Shown: one piece after another, positions 23,575-31,747 of the stretch
How positions within the stretch are numbered: position 1 is the first letter of the stretch
How the letters are laid out: each line of letters opens with the position of its first letter
Origin: Planctomycetota bacterium
GTDB lineage: Bacteria > Planctomycetota > Phycisphaerae > Phycisphaerales > Phycisphaeraceae
Direction of reading: 5' to 3'
NCBI GenBank assembly: GCA_021784455.1
Contig: JAJXSS010000002.1
Location: 1-33,238, forward strand
DNA: 33,238 bases
Notes under the pieces: model-generated
Databases searched by the model: none
What the model was told of the DNA's origin: nothing
What the model saw: only the letters and a program-made list of their open reading frames with translations
Position numbers and translations under genes: made by a program

Positions 23575-23599
23575 GCGGCAAGCGTTGGTCAGCAACTTC

Positions 23600-23635
23600 A
23601 GGCCACTCCGCTCTAACGACCGGAGTGGCCTTTTT
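23600..23635 (+). terminator. Rho-independent terminator after the pilin gene
   Basis: GGCCACTCCG (23601-23610) pairs perfectly with CGGAGTGGCC (23621-23630), with a 10-base loop, and is followed by TTTTT. It lies 26 bases after the pilin stop and only 11 bases before the next ORF. Confidence 0.9.
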
Positions 23636-23646
23636 CAAGCCCGCCG

Positions 23647-24366
23647 ATGACACAGTGCCGATGGCGGCGGGCCGAAGCGCCAGGCACGGAAAGGCTCACC
23701 CCGGTGCGGACGCCGCGCTCCATTTTGGACGCCGAAACGGGCGAGGGGGGCTCGCCGCCCTTGCTCTCGCCGGTGTCCGTTCAAGCCCCGTCCGCCGGGG
23801 CGATCCCCTCGGGCCGGCGGCCGGTGGGCCAGGCCCCGGTTGAAATCGAGGAGCCCGGGCCCGGACCGCGTCACCGCTCCGGCGTGCTGGAAATCCTGAC
23901 CGTCGTGGCGGTCATGGGCGCCCTGGCGGCCCTGGTGGTGCCGCGGGCCATCCTGGCCGCCGAAGCCCCCCACGACCGCGCCTTGAAACAGGATGTCACG
24001 CACCTGCGCGACCAGATTCTCATTTACCGCGCGGAACACCACGGCGTGGCCCCGGGCTACCTCAATGGCGACCCCACGCAACCGCTCTCCCTGGATGCCT
24101 TCACGGCCCAGATGACCCAGTACACCGACGATCTGGGGCGGGTCTCCCCGGTGAAAGATGCCGCCCACCACCTGGGGCCTTACCTGGCCCGCGTCCCCGT
24201 CAACAGCATCAACGGCAGCGGGGAAATCCGCTTCCTGGGCCGTTCCGCGACGTTTCCCGACCAGCCGGTCGGCGCGGAAGGCTGGTTGTACCAGCCCTCC
24301 ACGGGCATCCTTGCGGCCAACGTGACCGGCCACGATGCGGCCGGCACCGCGTACTTCGACTATTAG
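23647..24366 (+). CDS. Atypical pseudopilin with long leader and degenerate cleavage site
   Basis: The ORF encodes 239 residues. Residues about 75-105 contain a pilin-type helix, LEILTVVAVMGALAALVVPR. The preceding motif is RHRSGVLE rather than G-FTLVE; if Glu is set at +5, the residue at -1 is Arg instead of Gly. About 75 Pro/Gly-rich residues precede it, far longer than a normal leader. The C-terminal part resembles the major pilin (GPYLARVPVNSINGSGE against GPYLQQAPVNPFENSS, then GWLYQPSTGILA against GWVYDNTNGQVK), so it is a genuine paralog. No ribosome binding site precedes ATG 23647. GTG 23704 has AAGG upstream and is an alternative. The helix may be uncleaved, which would keep the protein in the membrane. 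Confidence 0.65.
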   Translation: MTQCRWRRAEAPGTERLTPVRTPRSILDAETGEGGSPPLLSPVSVQAPSAGAIPSGRRPVGQAPVEIEEPGPGPRHRSGVLEILTVVAVMGALAALVVPRAILAAEAPHDRALKQDVTHLRDQILIYRAEHHGVAPGYLNGDPTQPLSLDAFTAQMTQYTDDLGRVSPVKDAAHHLGPYLARVPVNSINGSGEIRFLGRSATFPDQPVGAEGWLYQPSTGILAANVTGHDAAGTAYFDY

Positions 24367-24460
24367 GCCGGCCGGGCCGGCCCCCGCGTCCGGGACCAGA
24401 GATGGTCCCAGCGGCGGGCCAGTCCCCCCGGCTACGCCAAATGTTCGGGCCCGCCCGAAC
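24366..24460 (+). repeat. Three successive inverted repeats
   Basis: GGCCGGCC-G-GGCCGGCC (24366-24382) is both a direct and an inverted repeat. GGGACCA/TGGTCCC (24392-24398, 24403-24409) has a GAGA loop. GTTCGGGC/GCCCGAAC (24443-24450, 24453-24460) has a 2-base centre. All lie between the atypical pseudopilin and the small membrane protein gene, with no T-run after any stem, so RNA structure or processing is likelier than termination. Confidence 0.6.
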
Positions 24461-24479
24461 CTACCTGATGGAGGTCCTT

Positions 24480-24749
24480 ATGCGAAGCCTTACCTACCTG
24501 AATGTGGTTCTGAGTCTCATTGCTGTTCTGTTGACGGCCGTGTTGTGGACGATGTGGTCCAACCCGGCGGTCGACCTGACGGCCTCGGCCCGGGCCCAAG
24601 GGCTGACCGACCCCGGCGCCCAGCGGGCGGCCCAGATCGACCAGCTTAAGAGCATCAATCAGAAGGTCGAAGAACTTACGAGACTGTTCAAGTCCGGCCA
24701 GGCACGGGTGCGGCTGGAAAACGCGCCGGGGGACGACAAAGGCCATTGA
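24480..24749 (+). CDS. Small single-pass membrane protein with coiled coil, unknown
   Basis: I do not recognise a family for this 89-residue protein. It has one N-terminal membrane helix (YLNVVLSLIAVLLTAVLWTM) and a short linker. A predicted coiled-coil segment follows (QIDQLKSINQKVEELTRLF) and then a polar tail. A strong GGAGG five bases before ATG 24480 decides the start; the ORF-track start at 24402 falls among the inverted repeats. It lies 24 bases before the GspH-like gene, inside the pilus cluster. By topology it could be an assembly or alignment factor similar in shape to PilN/PilO, but no sequence evidence supports that. Confidence 0.7.
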   Translation: MRSLTYLNVVLSLIAVLLTAVLWTMWSNPAVDLTASARAQGLTDPGAQRAAQIDQLKSINQKVEELTRLFKSGQARVRLENAPGDDKGH

Positions 24750-24772
24750 ATCGGGGCAAGGGACTTGAGGAT

Positions 24773-25282
24773 ATGAGCAAGCCACGTCGAATCCTGCACC
24801 GGGGTGCCTTCACCTTGGTGGAGGTGCTGATGGTAGTCGCCATCATGGGCATCGCCGCGGCGATGGTGGTGCCGGCCATGCTTCAGGGCAGCACCATGAG
24901 CCTGCAGGCGGCGGCCCGCATGATCGTTTCCGACATGTTGTATGCCCAGAATGATGCCATCGCCCGCCAAGCCAACCGCCGGGTGGTCTTCGACACAGCC
25001 CACAACAGCTACGAACTGACGGATGCCTCCGGCACGCTGCTGGACCCATCCGAGGCCGCCGGGCGGGGCAGCTTTTTGGTGGATTTCAGTACGGACAGCC
25101 GTTTTTCCGGTGTCACGCTCGTCTCGGCCGCCTTTGGCGGTCAGGCCACACTGGAATTCGACCCGCTGGGCACCCCTCTGGTGGGCGGGGCCGTGCAGAT
25201 CAGCGGGGGCGGGCATAAGTACGAGATCGACGTAACCGATATCACCGGCCGGGTCACCATCTGTGACCTGTCGGGGCAGTAA
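24773..25282 (+). CDS. GspH/FimT-like minor pseudopilin
   Basis: The 169-residue protein carries a type III prepilin signal, RGA-FTLVEVLMVVAIMGIAAAM, with Ala instead of Gly at -1, a tolerated variant, and Glu at +5. The globular domain includes ARMIVSDMLYAQNDAIARQANRRVVF, cut here as ARMIVSDMLYAQNDAI and RVVFDT. This matches the GspH/FimT pattern in which an Ala/Arg-rich helix precedes beta strands. ATG 24773 has AAGGGA nine bases upstream; the ORF-track TTG start at 24746 overlaps the previous gene. Minor pseudopilins of this kind sit at the tip of the pilus or pseudopilus and prime its assembly. The PilM gene follows after 28 bases. Confidence 0.88.
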   Translation: MSKPRRILHRGAFTLVEVLMVVAIMGIAAAMVVPAMLQGSTMSLQAAARMIVSDMLYAQNDAIARQANRRVVFDTAHNSYELTDASGTLLDPSEAAGRGSFLVDFSTDSRFSGVTLVSAAFGGQATLEFDPLGTPLVGGAVQISGGGHKYEIDVTDITGRVTICDLSGQ

Positions 25283-25310
25283 ACGCGGACCGAGAAGGGA
25301 GATCCATTCG

Positions 25311-26489
25311 GTGTTTGGAGGCATACTGGCATCCTCACGCACCCCCCTGGGGCTGGACTTCGGGACGCGCAGCGTCCGTCTTCTGCAATTAGGGTGCGGC
25401 AAGCAGGAGTGGGCGGTGGCGGCCGCCGCGGAGGCGGCGCTTCCGGCCGATCTGCCGGCCCAGGGGCCCGATCGCCACACCGCGCTGGTGGAGCTGCTCA
25501 AGGGCCTGTTGGCGCAGGGCGGGTTCCGCGGTCGCAAGGTCGTCAGTTGCCTGCCCTCGGCCTGCGTGCAGTACAAGAGCGTGCGCCTGCCGCGTATGCC
25601 CGACGAAGAAATGCGCACGGCGGTGGAGTGGGAAGCCAAGGAACGCATGCGTCCGGCCCATGCCTCCGCCAATGCCGGGGAGCTGATCGTGCAGTTCTAT
25701 GATGCGGGGGAAGTCCGCCAGGGGGAGGAGGCGCGTCAGGAAATCATCGTAATGGCGGCTGAGGCCAGCGCCGTGACGGAGCATGTCGCGGCGTTGCGTG
25801 CCGCCGGCCTGGTGCCCCTGGCCATCGATGCCGCGCCCAGCGCCCTGGCCCGGGCTCTGGCTCGAACCGGTGCGGCTCTTCCGGGGGCGTCGACCGACAG
25901 CAGCGCCCCGGAAGAGGAGGCTCCCGCCCGCTTCATCCTGGATGTCGGTTTCGGGGTTTCCAAAGTCCTTATCGTGCGCCAGGGGCGCATTGTGTTCTAC
26001 AAGACCATCGAGATCGGTGGGGGCCGCTTCGACCAGACCGTGGCGACCAAGCTGAACCTGCCTCTGGCCGATGCGGCGCATATCCGCAGCAGCCTGCGCC
26101 GGGAAGAACCTGCGGCTGCAAGCCCGCCGCTCTTTGGTTCCGACCGCCGGGAAAGCGTGGAACGAGCCGTCTTCGAGGCCCTGCGCCCCCTGGTGGAAGA
26201 ACTGGTCCGCGAAGTGGGCCTGTGCCTGCGCTATTACGGGGTGACGTTTCGTGGGCGGCGTCCGGAACAGGTCCTGCTGGCGGGGGGCGAAGCCGGTGAA
26301 CCCAGTCTGATCAAAGCCCTGACCCAGGAGGCCAGCCTGCAGGTGGCGCCGGCCCAGCCGCTGGTGGCGATTGATCCGGCTCTGCTGCTGAACCAAGGCG
26401 TGCCGGCCCAGAGCTTGGCGGCCTGGTCGGTGGCCACCGGGCTCTGTCTGCGTCCGCCAGCCCGTCAGGCGCAACGGAGGGCCGCATGA
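25311..26489 (+). CDS. pilM: PilM-like actin-fold assembly protein
   Basis: PilM is a cytosolic actin/FtsA-like ATP-binding protein that binds the N-terminus of PilN and links it to the assembly motor. The 392-residue protein opens with LGLDFGTRSVRLLQL, the phosphate-1 motif. It has the family block VVSCLPSACVQYKSVRLPRM with EMRTAVEWEAKERM, the second phosphate motif FILDVGFGVSKVLIV, and the C-terminal VLLAGGEAGEPSL. The start is a GTG at 25311 with GGGAG about ten bases upstream; the ORF-track start lies inside the GspH-like gene. Its stop overlaps the PilN-like ATG by four bases. A Pro/Ala-rich insert (about residues 190-205) and a basic tail are extra. Confidence 0.92.
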   Translation: MFGGILASSRTPLGLDFGTRSVRLLQLGCGKQEWAVAAAAEAALPADLPAQGPDRHTALVELLKGLLAQGGFRGRKVVSCLPSACVQYKSVRLPRMPDEEMRTAVEWEAKERMRPAHASANAGELIVQFYDAGEVRQGEEARQEIIVMAAEASAVTEHVAALRAAGLVPLAIDAAPSALARALARTGAALPGASTDSSAPEEEAPARFILDVGFGVSKVLIVRQGRIVFYKTIEIGGGRFDQTVATKLNLPLADAAHIRSSLRREEPAAASPPLFGSDRRESVERAVFEALRPLVEELVREVGLCLRYYGVTFRGRRPEQVLLAGGEAGEPSLIKALTQEASLQVAPAQPLVAIDPALLLNQGVPAQSLAAWSVATGLCLRPPARQAQRRAA

Positions 26490-27133
26490 GCGAGATTGAT
26501 TTTCTACCTCCGGAATTCCTGAAGCGCCAGGGTCACCGCCGACGCGTGGTCCGTCAGGGCGTGCTGCTGGGGGTGGCGTGGCTGCTGCTGGTGGGCTGGT
26601 TTGCGGCCCGCCAGGGCAACCTGATGCGCTTGAATCAGTACGCCCGGAGCCTGGAGGCCCAGGCCTCGGCTCTGCACCTGCAGGCTCAGCAGTTGGCCGA
26701 TCTACAGCGACAGAAAGCCCTTCTGCAGAACCGTCTGGCGGTGGATCGCGAACTGCGGCCGGCGGCGTCTTACACGCAGATCGTCAGCGCGCTGTCGCGC
26801 GTTATGCCACCCGCCCTGACCCTGCTGGAACTGAGGCTGACCGACAGCCATGGCCCGGCTCCGACCGCGGCCCACGGGGGCAGCGGCCCCCCGCGCCGGG
26901 GCCCGCCTCTGGTGCATCTGGCCCTGGATGGGGTGGCTCCCAACGATGGGGATGTTGCCGACTTGGTAGGTCGGGCCACGGATTTCCCGCTGTTTACCTC
27001 GGTCAAGCTCCTGTACTGCCGATCCCAGAAGATGGGCGATCTGACGGTGCGTAATTTCCGGATGGAGATGGATGTGCCGTTGGACTGCCGGTACCTGCCG
27101 CGCACGGCGGAGGGGGTGGCCCGTGCGCATTGA
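26486..27133 (+). CDS. PilN-like inner-membrane assembly protein
   Basis: The 215-residue protein starts MSEIDFLPPEFLKRQ, the PilN-type conserved N-terminal peptide that docks into PilM. One membrane helix (GVLLGVAWLLLVGWFAA, about 26-42), a coiled coil (about 45-90) and a periplasmic ferredoxin-like region (SALSRVMPPALTLLELRL and later) follow. A Gly/Pro/His-rich insert occurs near residue 115-140. The order after PilM and the four-base overlap agree with the pilMNOPQ arrangement. It is expected to pair with the PilO-like protein in the periplasm. The fold is inferred from topology and context rather than strong sequence motifs. Confidence 0.85.
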   Translation: MSEIDFLPPEFLKRQGHRRRVVRQGVLLGVAWLLLVGWFAARQGNLMRLNQYARSLEAQASALHLQAQQLADLQRQKALLQNRLAVDRELRPAASYTQIVSALSRVMPPALTLLELRLTDSHGPAPTAAHGGSGPPRRGPPLVHLALDGVAPNDGDVADLVGRATDFPLFTSVKLLYCRSQKMGDLTVRNFRMEMDVPLDCRYLPRTAEGVARAH

Positions 27134-27683
27134 ACGGGATCAGGCCCGTGTGGCGGTGTTGATCTGCGCAGGGGCCGTCGTGTTCGCCGTGGGGGCCTGG
27201 TGGCCCCAGTACCGCCGCGAGCAGGCCCTGGGCCGGCGCATTGCCCTCGCCCAGCAGGAGATTCAGAACGATGATGGGCCTAGCGCCGATCTGGCCGGGC
27301 TGGCCCGCCAGGTGGCCGATCTGCAGTCCACGCTGGATGCCTCGGCCCAGCACCTGTCCCAGCCCGATGAACTGGCCGAGGCCCTCAAGTACCTCAGCGC
27401 CCGCATGGAGGCCTTGCACCTGACCGATCAGCAGATTGTGACGGGGAGCCTGAGGTCCGAACCGCACTACGCGATTCTGCCGCTAACTCTGCAATTTCGC
27501 GCCAGCTTTCCCAGCGCGTTTGCGCTGGTCAAAGAGATCGAGTCCATGCCGCGTCTGGCCCGGGTGGTCCGTCTGAGCCTGGCCAACGATGCCTCGCGCA
27601 CGGATCGGCCGGTCGCGGTCTCGCTGGAAATGGAACTGTTTTTCACCCCGACCCCGACCGCCCGCCAGGAGGGCAAGCCATGA
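27123..27683 (+). CDS. PilO-like inner-membrane assembly protein
   Basis: The 186-residue protein begins at GTG 27123 (VRIERDQARVAVLI), with GGAGGGG seven bases upstream. It overlaps the PilN-like gene by 11 bases in a different frame. One membrane helix (about 9-25) precedes a coiled coil (RRIALAQQEIQ ... VADLQSTLDASAQHLSQ) and a beta-rich domain. That domain contains the PilO-type block ILPLTLQFRASFPSAFALVK followed by IESMPRLARVVRLSL, which is strongly reminiscent of PilO/GspM. It should form the inner-membrane platform with the PilN-like protein. The ORF-track start at 27072 would overlap PilN much further and has no support. Confidence 0.88.
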   Translation: MRIERDQARVAVLICAGAVVFAVGAWWPQYRREQALGRRIALAQQEIQNDDGPSADLAGLARQVADLQSTLDASAQHLSQPDELAEALKYLSARMEALHLTDQQIVTGSLRSEPHYAILPLTLQFRASFPSAFALVKEIESMPRLARVVRLSLANDASRTDRPVAVSLEMELFFTPTPTARQEGKP

Positions 27684-28216
27684 GTCCGACCATCCGCCGG
27701 GCCTGGGCCTCATTCAAGGCTGAACAGCGCAAGATGGCCATCGCGGCCGTGTTGGTGGTGGTAGCGGTCGTGTTGTGGGTGCACCTGTACTGGCACGCGA
27801 CGCCGGCGCCGGCCCAGGCTCAGACCCTCAGCCCGCCGCCGAGCGCCAGCGCCCAGGGCTCGGCCCGCTTATCGGACCGCCCGGTCGTCCGCGTCAATCT
27901 GACGCAGGATTTGGGGCGCGACCTCTTCGCCTTTGCCGATTCGCACTACGCCACGCAGAAACCGGGGGCACAATTGGCGGGGGCGGCAAAGTCACCCGCG
28001 TCGACGGTCGATAACTCCCAACAAGCCCAGATCGTGACGGAAGCCGCCCGCAGCCTGAAGCTTCAGACCACGATTGTGGGGGCCCACCCCCGGGCCGTGA
28101 TCAACGGCCAACTGGTGGGCCCGGGGGACAAGATCGCGGGCTTTACAGTTCGTCGGATTCTCGACCGCAAGGTCATTGTGGAAATGGATGGAGTCCAGGT
28201 TCGGTTGGAAATGTGA
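27680..28216 (+). CDS. PilP/GspC/GspB-like periplasmic connector
   Basis: This 178-residue protein has an N-terminal membrane helix (MAIAAVLVVVAVVLWVHLYW), a Pro/Ala/Ser-rich flexible linker, and a small C-terminal beta domain. That domain contains PRAVINGQLVGPGDKIAGF and VRRILDRKVIVEMDGVQVRL, the pattern of the secretin-binding HR domain in GspC, PilP and GspB-type proteins. It should connect the inner-membrane platform to the secretin. The ATG overlaps the PilO-like stop by four bases, and the secretin gene starts 46 bases downstream. PilP is usually a lipoprotein; no lipobox is seen, so the anchoring is more GspC-like. Confidence 0.82.
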   Translation: MSPTIRRAWASFKAEQRKMAIAAVLVVVAVVLWVHLYWHATPAPAQAQTLSPPPSASAQGSARLSDRPVVRVNLTQDLGRDLFAFADSHYATQKPGAQLAGAAKSPASTVDNSQQAQIVTEAARSLKLQTTIVGAHPRAVINGQLVGPGDKIAGFTVRRILDRKVIVEMDGVQVRLEM

Positions 28217-28262
28217 ACTTCAAGGAAAACCGGGAGGCACGCGCTCAGCGCAGGAGTCCGGT

Positions 28263-30416
28263 ATGAAAAGGTATGTGATCGGCATCGTTTTTTTTTGCAC
28301 CCTGGGGTGGGTTTATAGTGACCGGGCAATCGGGGCCGACGCCGCAATCCCGGCAAGCCCGGCGGTCCCGGTAACCCCGTCCAGTCCGCGGTCCATTTTT
28401 GGCGGCCAGGCGGGTACCCAGGGCCGGTCCCTGGATGCCACGGCGGTGAAGGTCGGCTCCTTCGGGCAGATTGATCTGCACGTCAAGGACCAGGATCTGA
28501 CGCGCATCCTGCAGCTTCTGTCCATCCAGGCTCAGCGCAACATCATTGTCAGCAAGAATGTCACGGGCACGGTGACCGCCGACCTGTACGGCGTTGACTT
28601 CTACCAGGCCCTGGATGCCCTGCTGCACGCCAACGGCTACGGCTACCTGGAGAAGGGCAATTTCATCTACGTCTATACCGCTGCGGAGCTGAAGCAGATT
28701 CAGGCCGCCGAACGGCACACCATCGCCAAGGTTGTGCGGCTGAACTACATCAGCGCCGCCGACGCCTCCACCTTCGTCACACCGCTCTTGTCCTCGGCCG
28801 GGGCCATCACCCTGTCGGGCGCCGTGGGTGCGGGCTTTTCGCCCAGCACCTCCGACGGCGGGGCCAACACTTATGCCCATGCCGACACCATGGTCATCCG
28901 CGATTATCCCGAGAACGTCGACCAGATCATGCAGGTGATCAAGCAGTTGGATGTGCGGCCCAAACAGGTGCTGATTGAGGCGACGGTTCTGGAATCCGAC
29001 CTGTCGGAGAACAATGCCTTCGGCGTCAACATGACGATCCTGGCCAGCTTCGGCCTCAGCGACTTCCCCAGCGCCGCTCTGGGCCCGGCCAACACCATCG
29101 CCAACATGGTCGGCGGCCAGATCACCGGCAATGCCCAGGCCGTGCAGTGGCAGAACATCGTGAACTCGACGGATCAGAGCTTCCGCGTGGGCATCCTCAA
29201 CAACAACATCGCGGCCTTCGTGGACGCCCTGGACAGCGTGACCGACACCACCACCCTGGCCAACCCCAAGCTGCTGGTCCTCAATCGCCAGAAGGCCAGC
29301 CTGCTGGTGGGCAACAAGGATGGTTACCTGTCCACCACCCAGACCCAGACTTCCACCACCCAGACCGTGGACTTCCTCGAGACCGGCACCAAGCTCACCG
29401 TGCGGCCGTTCATCAGCGATGACGGCATGATCCGCATGGAAGTTCAGCCCTCGATTTCCGACGGCAGTGTGACCCAGCTTGGTACCACCAACGTGGCCCT
29501 GCCCAATGAATCCACCGAGGAACTGACCACCAACGTGATGGTGCACTCAGGCCAGACCATCATTCTGGGCGGCCTGTTCAAGGAAAAGACCAACGTCCAG
29601 CGCAAGCAGGTGCCGGGCGTGGGCGATGTGCCCCTGCTGGGTGCGGCCTTCAAGGGCCAGAGCGACACGGTGGACCGCAACGAGTACATCTTCCTGATCA
29701 CCCCGACCATCGTGAAGGATGAGGCCCTGTATGCCGCCGGTGACCGCGCCCGTGATTCGGCGGATCTGGCCCGCATCGGCGCCCGCGAGGGCCTGCTGCC
29801 CTGGTCGCGCAGCAAGCTGGTTTCGGCCCACATGCGCGATGCCATGGATTACTACGAGAAGGGCGAGAAGAACAAGGCCCTGTGGGCGGCGGATATGGCC
29901 CTGACCCTGGACCCGACGCTGATCGAAGCCCGCCGCCTGAAGGACCAGATCACCGCCCGGCGCGAGACGCCGGCCTACACCGGCGTGCTCAAGGATGCCA
30001 TCGACGTCATGGTCAAGAAGCAGCTTGAGCTGGACAAGAAGAAGCCGGCCCCGGCTCCTTCCCCCGCGGCCCAGCCGCATGCCCAGGCCCCGGCTACCCA
30101 GCCGGCCCGGCTCGGGACCGCCAGTGCGCAACCGGCGCCGCTGAGCCAGGCTCCGGCCACCCAGCCGGCCGCGGTCAGCGTGGCCCCGCCGGCCACCCAG
30201 CCTGCTCCTGCGGCCCGCGTGAGCGTGATACCGACTCCGTCGGCTCCGCAGGCGGACTCGGCCTCTGCCGCCCCAGCCCCGGCGGCGGCTGCGGCGCCGC
30301 CGTCCATGCAGGAGGTCCTGGCCGCCGGACGGACCGCCGTGGGCCAGGATCCCCCGGCCACGCAGCCCGCCGCTTCAGAACAGACCGTCCCCATCACCCC
30401 GGTAGACGACCGTTGA
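28263..30416 (+). CDS. Secretin (PilQ/GspD family) with C-terminal TPR-like and Pro/Ala-rich extension
   Basis: The outer-membrane channel of the machine has 717 residues. A signal peptide (about 1-25) precedes an N0/STN-like domain (about 68-140, IDLHVKDQDLTRILQLLS) and an N1-type domain (about 155-230, VVRLNYISAADASTFV). The secretin domain (about 235-485) has the hallmark VPGVGDVPLLGAAFKG (450-465) and the end block EYIFLITPTIV. Unusually, it continues with a TPR-like helix pair (about 522-560, AMDYYEKGEKNKALWAADMA). A low-complexity tail follows with repeated PATQPA motifs and a final short helix. AGGAG is six bases before ATG 28263; the ORF-track start at 28176 is inside the previous gene. 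The tail could bind peptidoglycan or the TPR lipoprotein encoded next; that is inference. Confidence 0.95.
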   Translation: MKRYVIGIVFFCTLGWVYSDRAIGADAAIPASPAVPVTPSSPRSIFGGQAGTQGRSLDATAVKVGSFGQIDLHVKDQDLTRILQLLSIQAQRNIIVSKNVTGTVTADLYGVDFYQALDALLHANGYGYLEKGNFIYVYTAAELKQIQAAERHTIAKVVRLNYISAADASTFVTPLLSSAGAITLSGAVGAGFSPSTSDGGANTYAHADTMVIRDYPENVDQIMQVIKQLDVRPKQVLIEATVLESDLSENNAFGVNMTILASFGLSDFPSAALGPANTIANMVGGQITGNAQAVQWQNIVNSTDQSFRVGILNNNIAAFVDALDSVTDTTTLANPKLLVLNRQKASLLVGNKDGYLSTTQTQTSTTQTVDFLETGTKLTVRPFISDDGMIRMEVQPSISDGSVTQLGTTNVALPNESTEELTTNVMVHSGQTIILGGLFKEKTNVQRKQVPGVGDVPLLGAAFKGQSDTVDRNEYIFLITPTIVKDEALYAAGDRARDSADLARIGAREGLLPWSRSKLVSAHMRDAMDYYEKGEKNKALWAADMALTLDPTLIEARRLKDQITARRETPAYTGVLKDAIDVMVKKQLELDKKKPAPAPSPAAQPHAQAPATQPARLGTASAQPAPLSQAPATQPAAVSVAPPATQPAPAARVSVIPTPSAPQADSASAAPAPAAAAAPPSMQEVLAAGRTAVGQDPPATQPAASEQTVPITPVDDR

Positions 30417-30459
30417 CCCTTGACCGGCGGCCCGATCTCCGGCGGGTCCGCCGGGCGGG

Positions 30460-30480
30460 AACTCCCAGGAGAGGGGAGTT
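30460..30480 (+). other. Small hairpin before the TPR lipoprotein gene
   Basis: AACTCCC (30460-30466) pairs with GGGAGTT (30474-30480). It ends five bases before the AAGGAG ribosome binding site, so it could attenuate or stabilise translation. It lacks a T-run and is not a terminator. Confidence 0.4.
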
Positions 30481-30498
30481 GACCAAGGAGATGACGCT

Positions 30499-31722
30499 AT
30501 GAAGCATTCCCTGCGCACAATTGTGAGCGCCCTGATCGGAGCCCTCGCCCTGCTGGTGCTGGCCGGCTGCCAGCCCGGCACCGTGACCAGCGAGCACCAG
30601 AAGGAAGTCAAGGCTGCCAACCAGCGCTGGCACGAGATACGTTCGCGGCTGCTGCTGCAGATGGCCCAGCGCCAGTTCGACACGGGAGACCTGGATCAGG
30701 CCGACAAGAGTCTGGGCGATGCCCTGGCGGTGGATGACCAGAACCCGCGTCTTTTCCTGCTGGCGGGGCGGGTGGCTGTGGAACGCGGTGAGTTGGAGAA
30801 AGCCTACAAGCTCCTGACTCATGCCATCGACCTCGATCCGAGCTTCCCGGAACCGTATTACTACCGGGGCCTGGTGCTCCAGCGCTGGCAGCGCTATGAT
30901 CAGGCCCTGGCGGACTATCAGAAGGCCTACCAGTTCAAGTCGCAGGATCCGGCCTATCTGCTGGCTGTGGCCGAAACCCTGGCCACCCTCAACCGGACTG
31001 ACGAGGCCCTGAAACTGCTGCAGGAAAAGCTCAGCTATTTCGACCAGAACGCCGGGGTCCGCCTGGCCATGGCCCAGCTCTACATGATTAAACGGCAGTA
31101 TCCCCAGGCGGCCGAGGCCTTCCGCCAGGCGTCCCTGCTGAAGCCCGATGATCAGCACATCATCGAGAACATGGCCATCGTTCAGTACGAGGCGGGCCAG
31201 TACAACCAGTGCATCCAGAACCTGGAAGACCTGACCGCACGCCCGGAAAACAGCAAGCGCTGGGACCTGCAGAAGCTGCTGGGAGCCGCCTACGAGGCGG
31301 TTGGACGTCTGCCGGCCGCCCGCGGCATCTACATCGCCATCACCCAGGCCGATCCCGGGGATGCCGGGGCTTGGCTGAAGCTGGCGGCGGTGTCCTGGGC
31401 CATGCACGATGCGAGCGGCACGGAGGTGGCTGCCGGCCGCTGTATCGCCCTGGATCCGCGCCGGCCGGACGCCTACGTCCTGGCTGCTCTGGCCCAGGAG
31501 AAACAGAACAATCTCCCCGCCGCCCTGCACAACCTGGACAAGGCGGCCGAGCTGGCCCCGACGGATGCGGGGCCGGTGATTCTGCGTGGCTTGGCCCTGC
31601 AGGGGGCAGGCCGGCGCACGGAAGCCGCCCAGGCCTACACGGAGGCCCTGCGCCGCGACCCCAAGGATGTCCAGGCGCAGAAGCTGCTGGCGGCGCTGGG
31701 CCCCGAGGCCGGCCGGTCGTGA
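30499..31722 (+). CDS. TPR-repeat lipoprotein (PilF/PilW-like pilotin or assembly factor)
   Basis: The 407-residue protein has a lipoprotein signal ending in the lipobox LAGC (Cys about residue 24), so it is lipid-anchored. The rest is built of about nine to ten TPR units, for example DQADKSLGDALAVDDQNPR, PYYYRGLVLQRWQRYDQAL and VILRGLALQGAGRRTEAA. TPR lipoproteins such as PilF/PilW help secretin oligomerisation in the outer membrane. Position directly after the secretin supports that job, although PilF is much shorter (about 250 residues). AAGGAG is eight bases before the ATG. The histidine kinase gene starts 25 bases later. Confidence 0.9.
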   Translation: MKHSLRTIVSALIGALALLVLAGCQPGTVTSEHQKEVKAANQRWHEIRSRLLLQMAQRQFDTGDLDQADKSLGDALAVDDQNPRLFLLAGRVAVERGELEKAYKLLTHAIDLDPSFPEPYYYRGLVLQRWQRYDQALADYQKAYQFKSQDPAYLLAVAETLATLNRTDEALKLLQEKLSYFDQNAGVRLAMAQLYMIKRQYPQAAEAFRQASLLKPDDQHIIENMAIVQYEAGQYNQCIQNLEDLTARPENSKRWDLQKLLGAAYEAVGRLPAARGIYIAITQADPGDAGAWLKLAAVSWAMHDASGTEVAAGRCIALDPRRPDAYVLAALAQEKQNNLPAALHNLDKAAELAPTDAGPVILRGLALQGAGRRTEAAQAYTEALRRDPKDVQAQKLLAALGPEAGRS

Positions 31723-31747
31723 TGCGGCCCGTGACAGGGAGGCTTAC

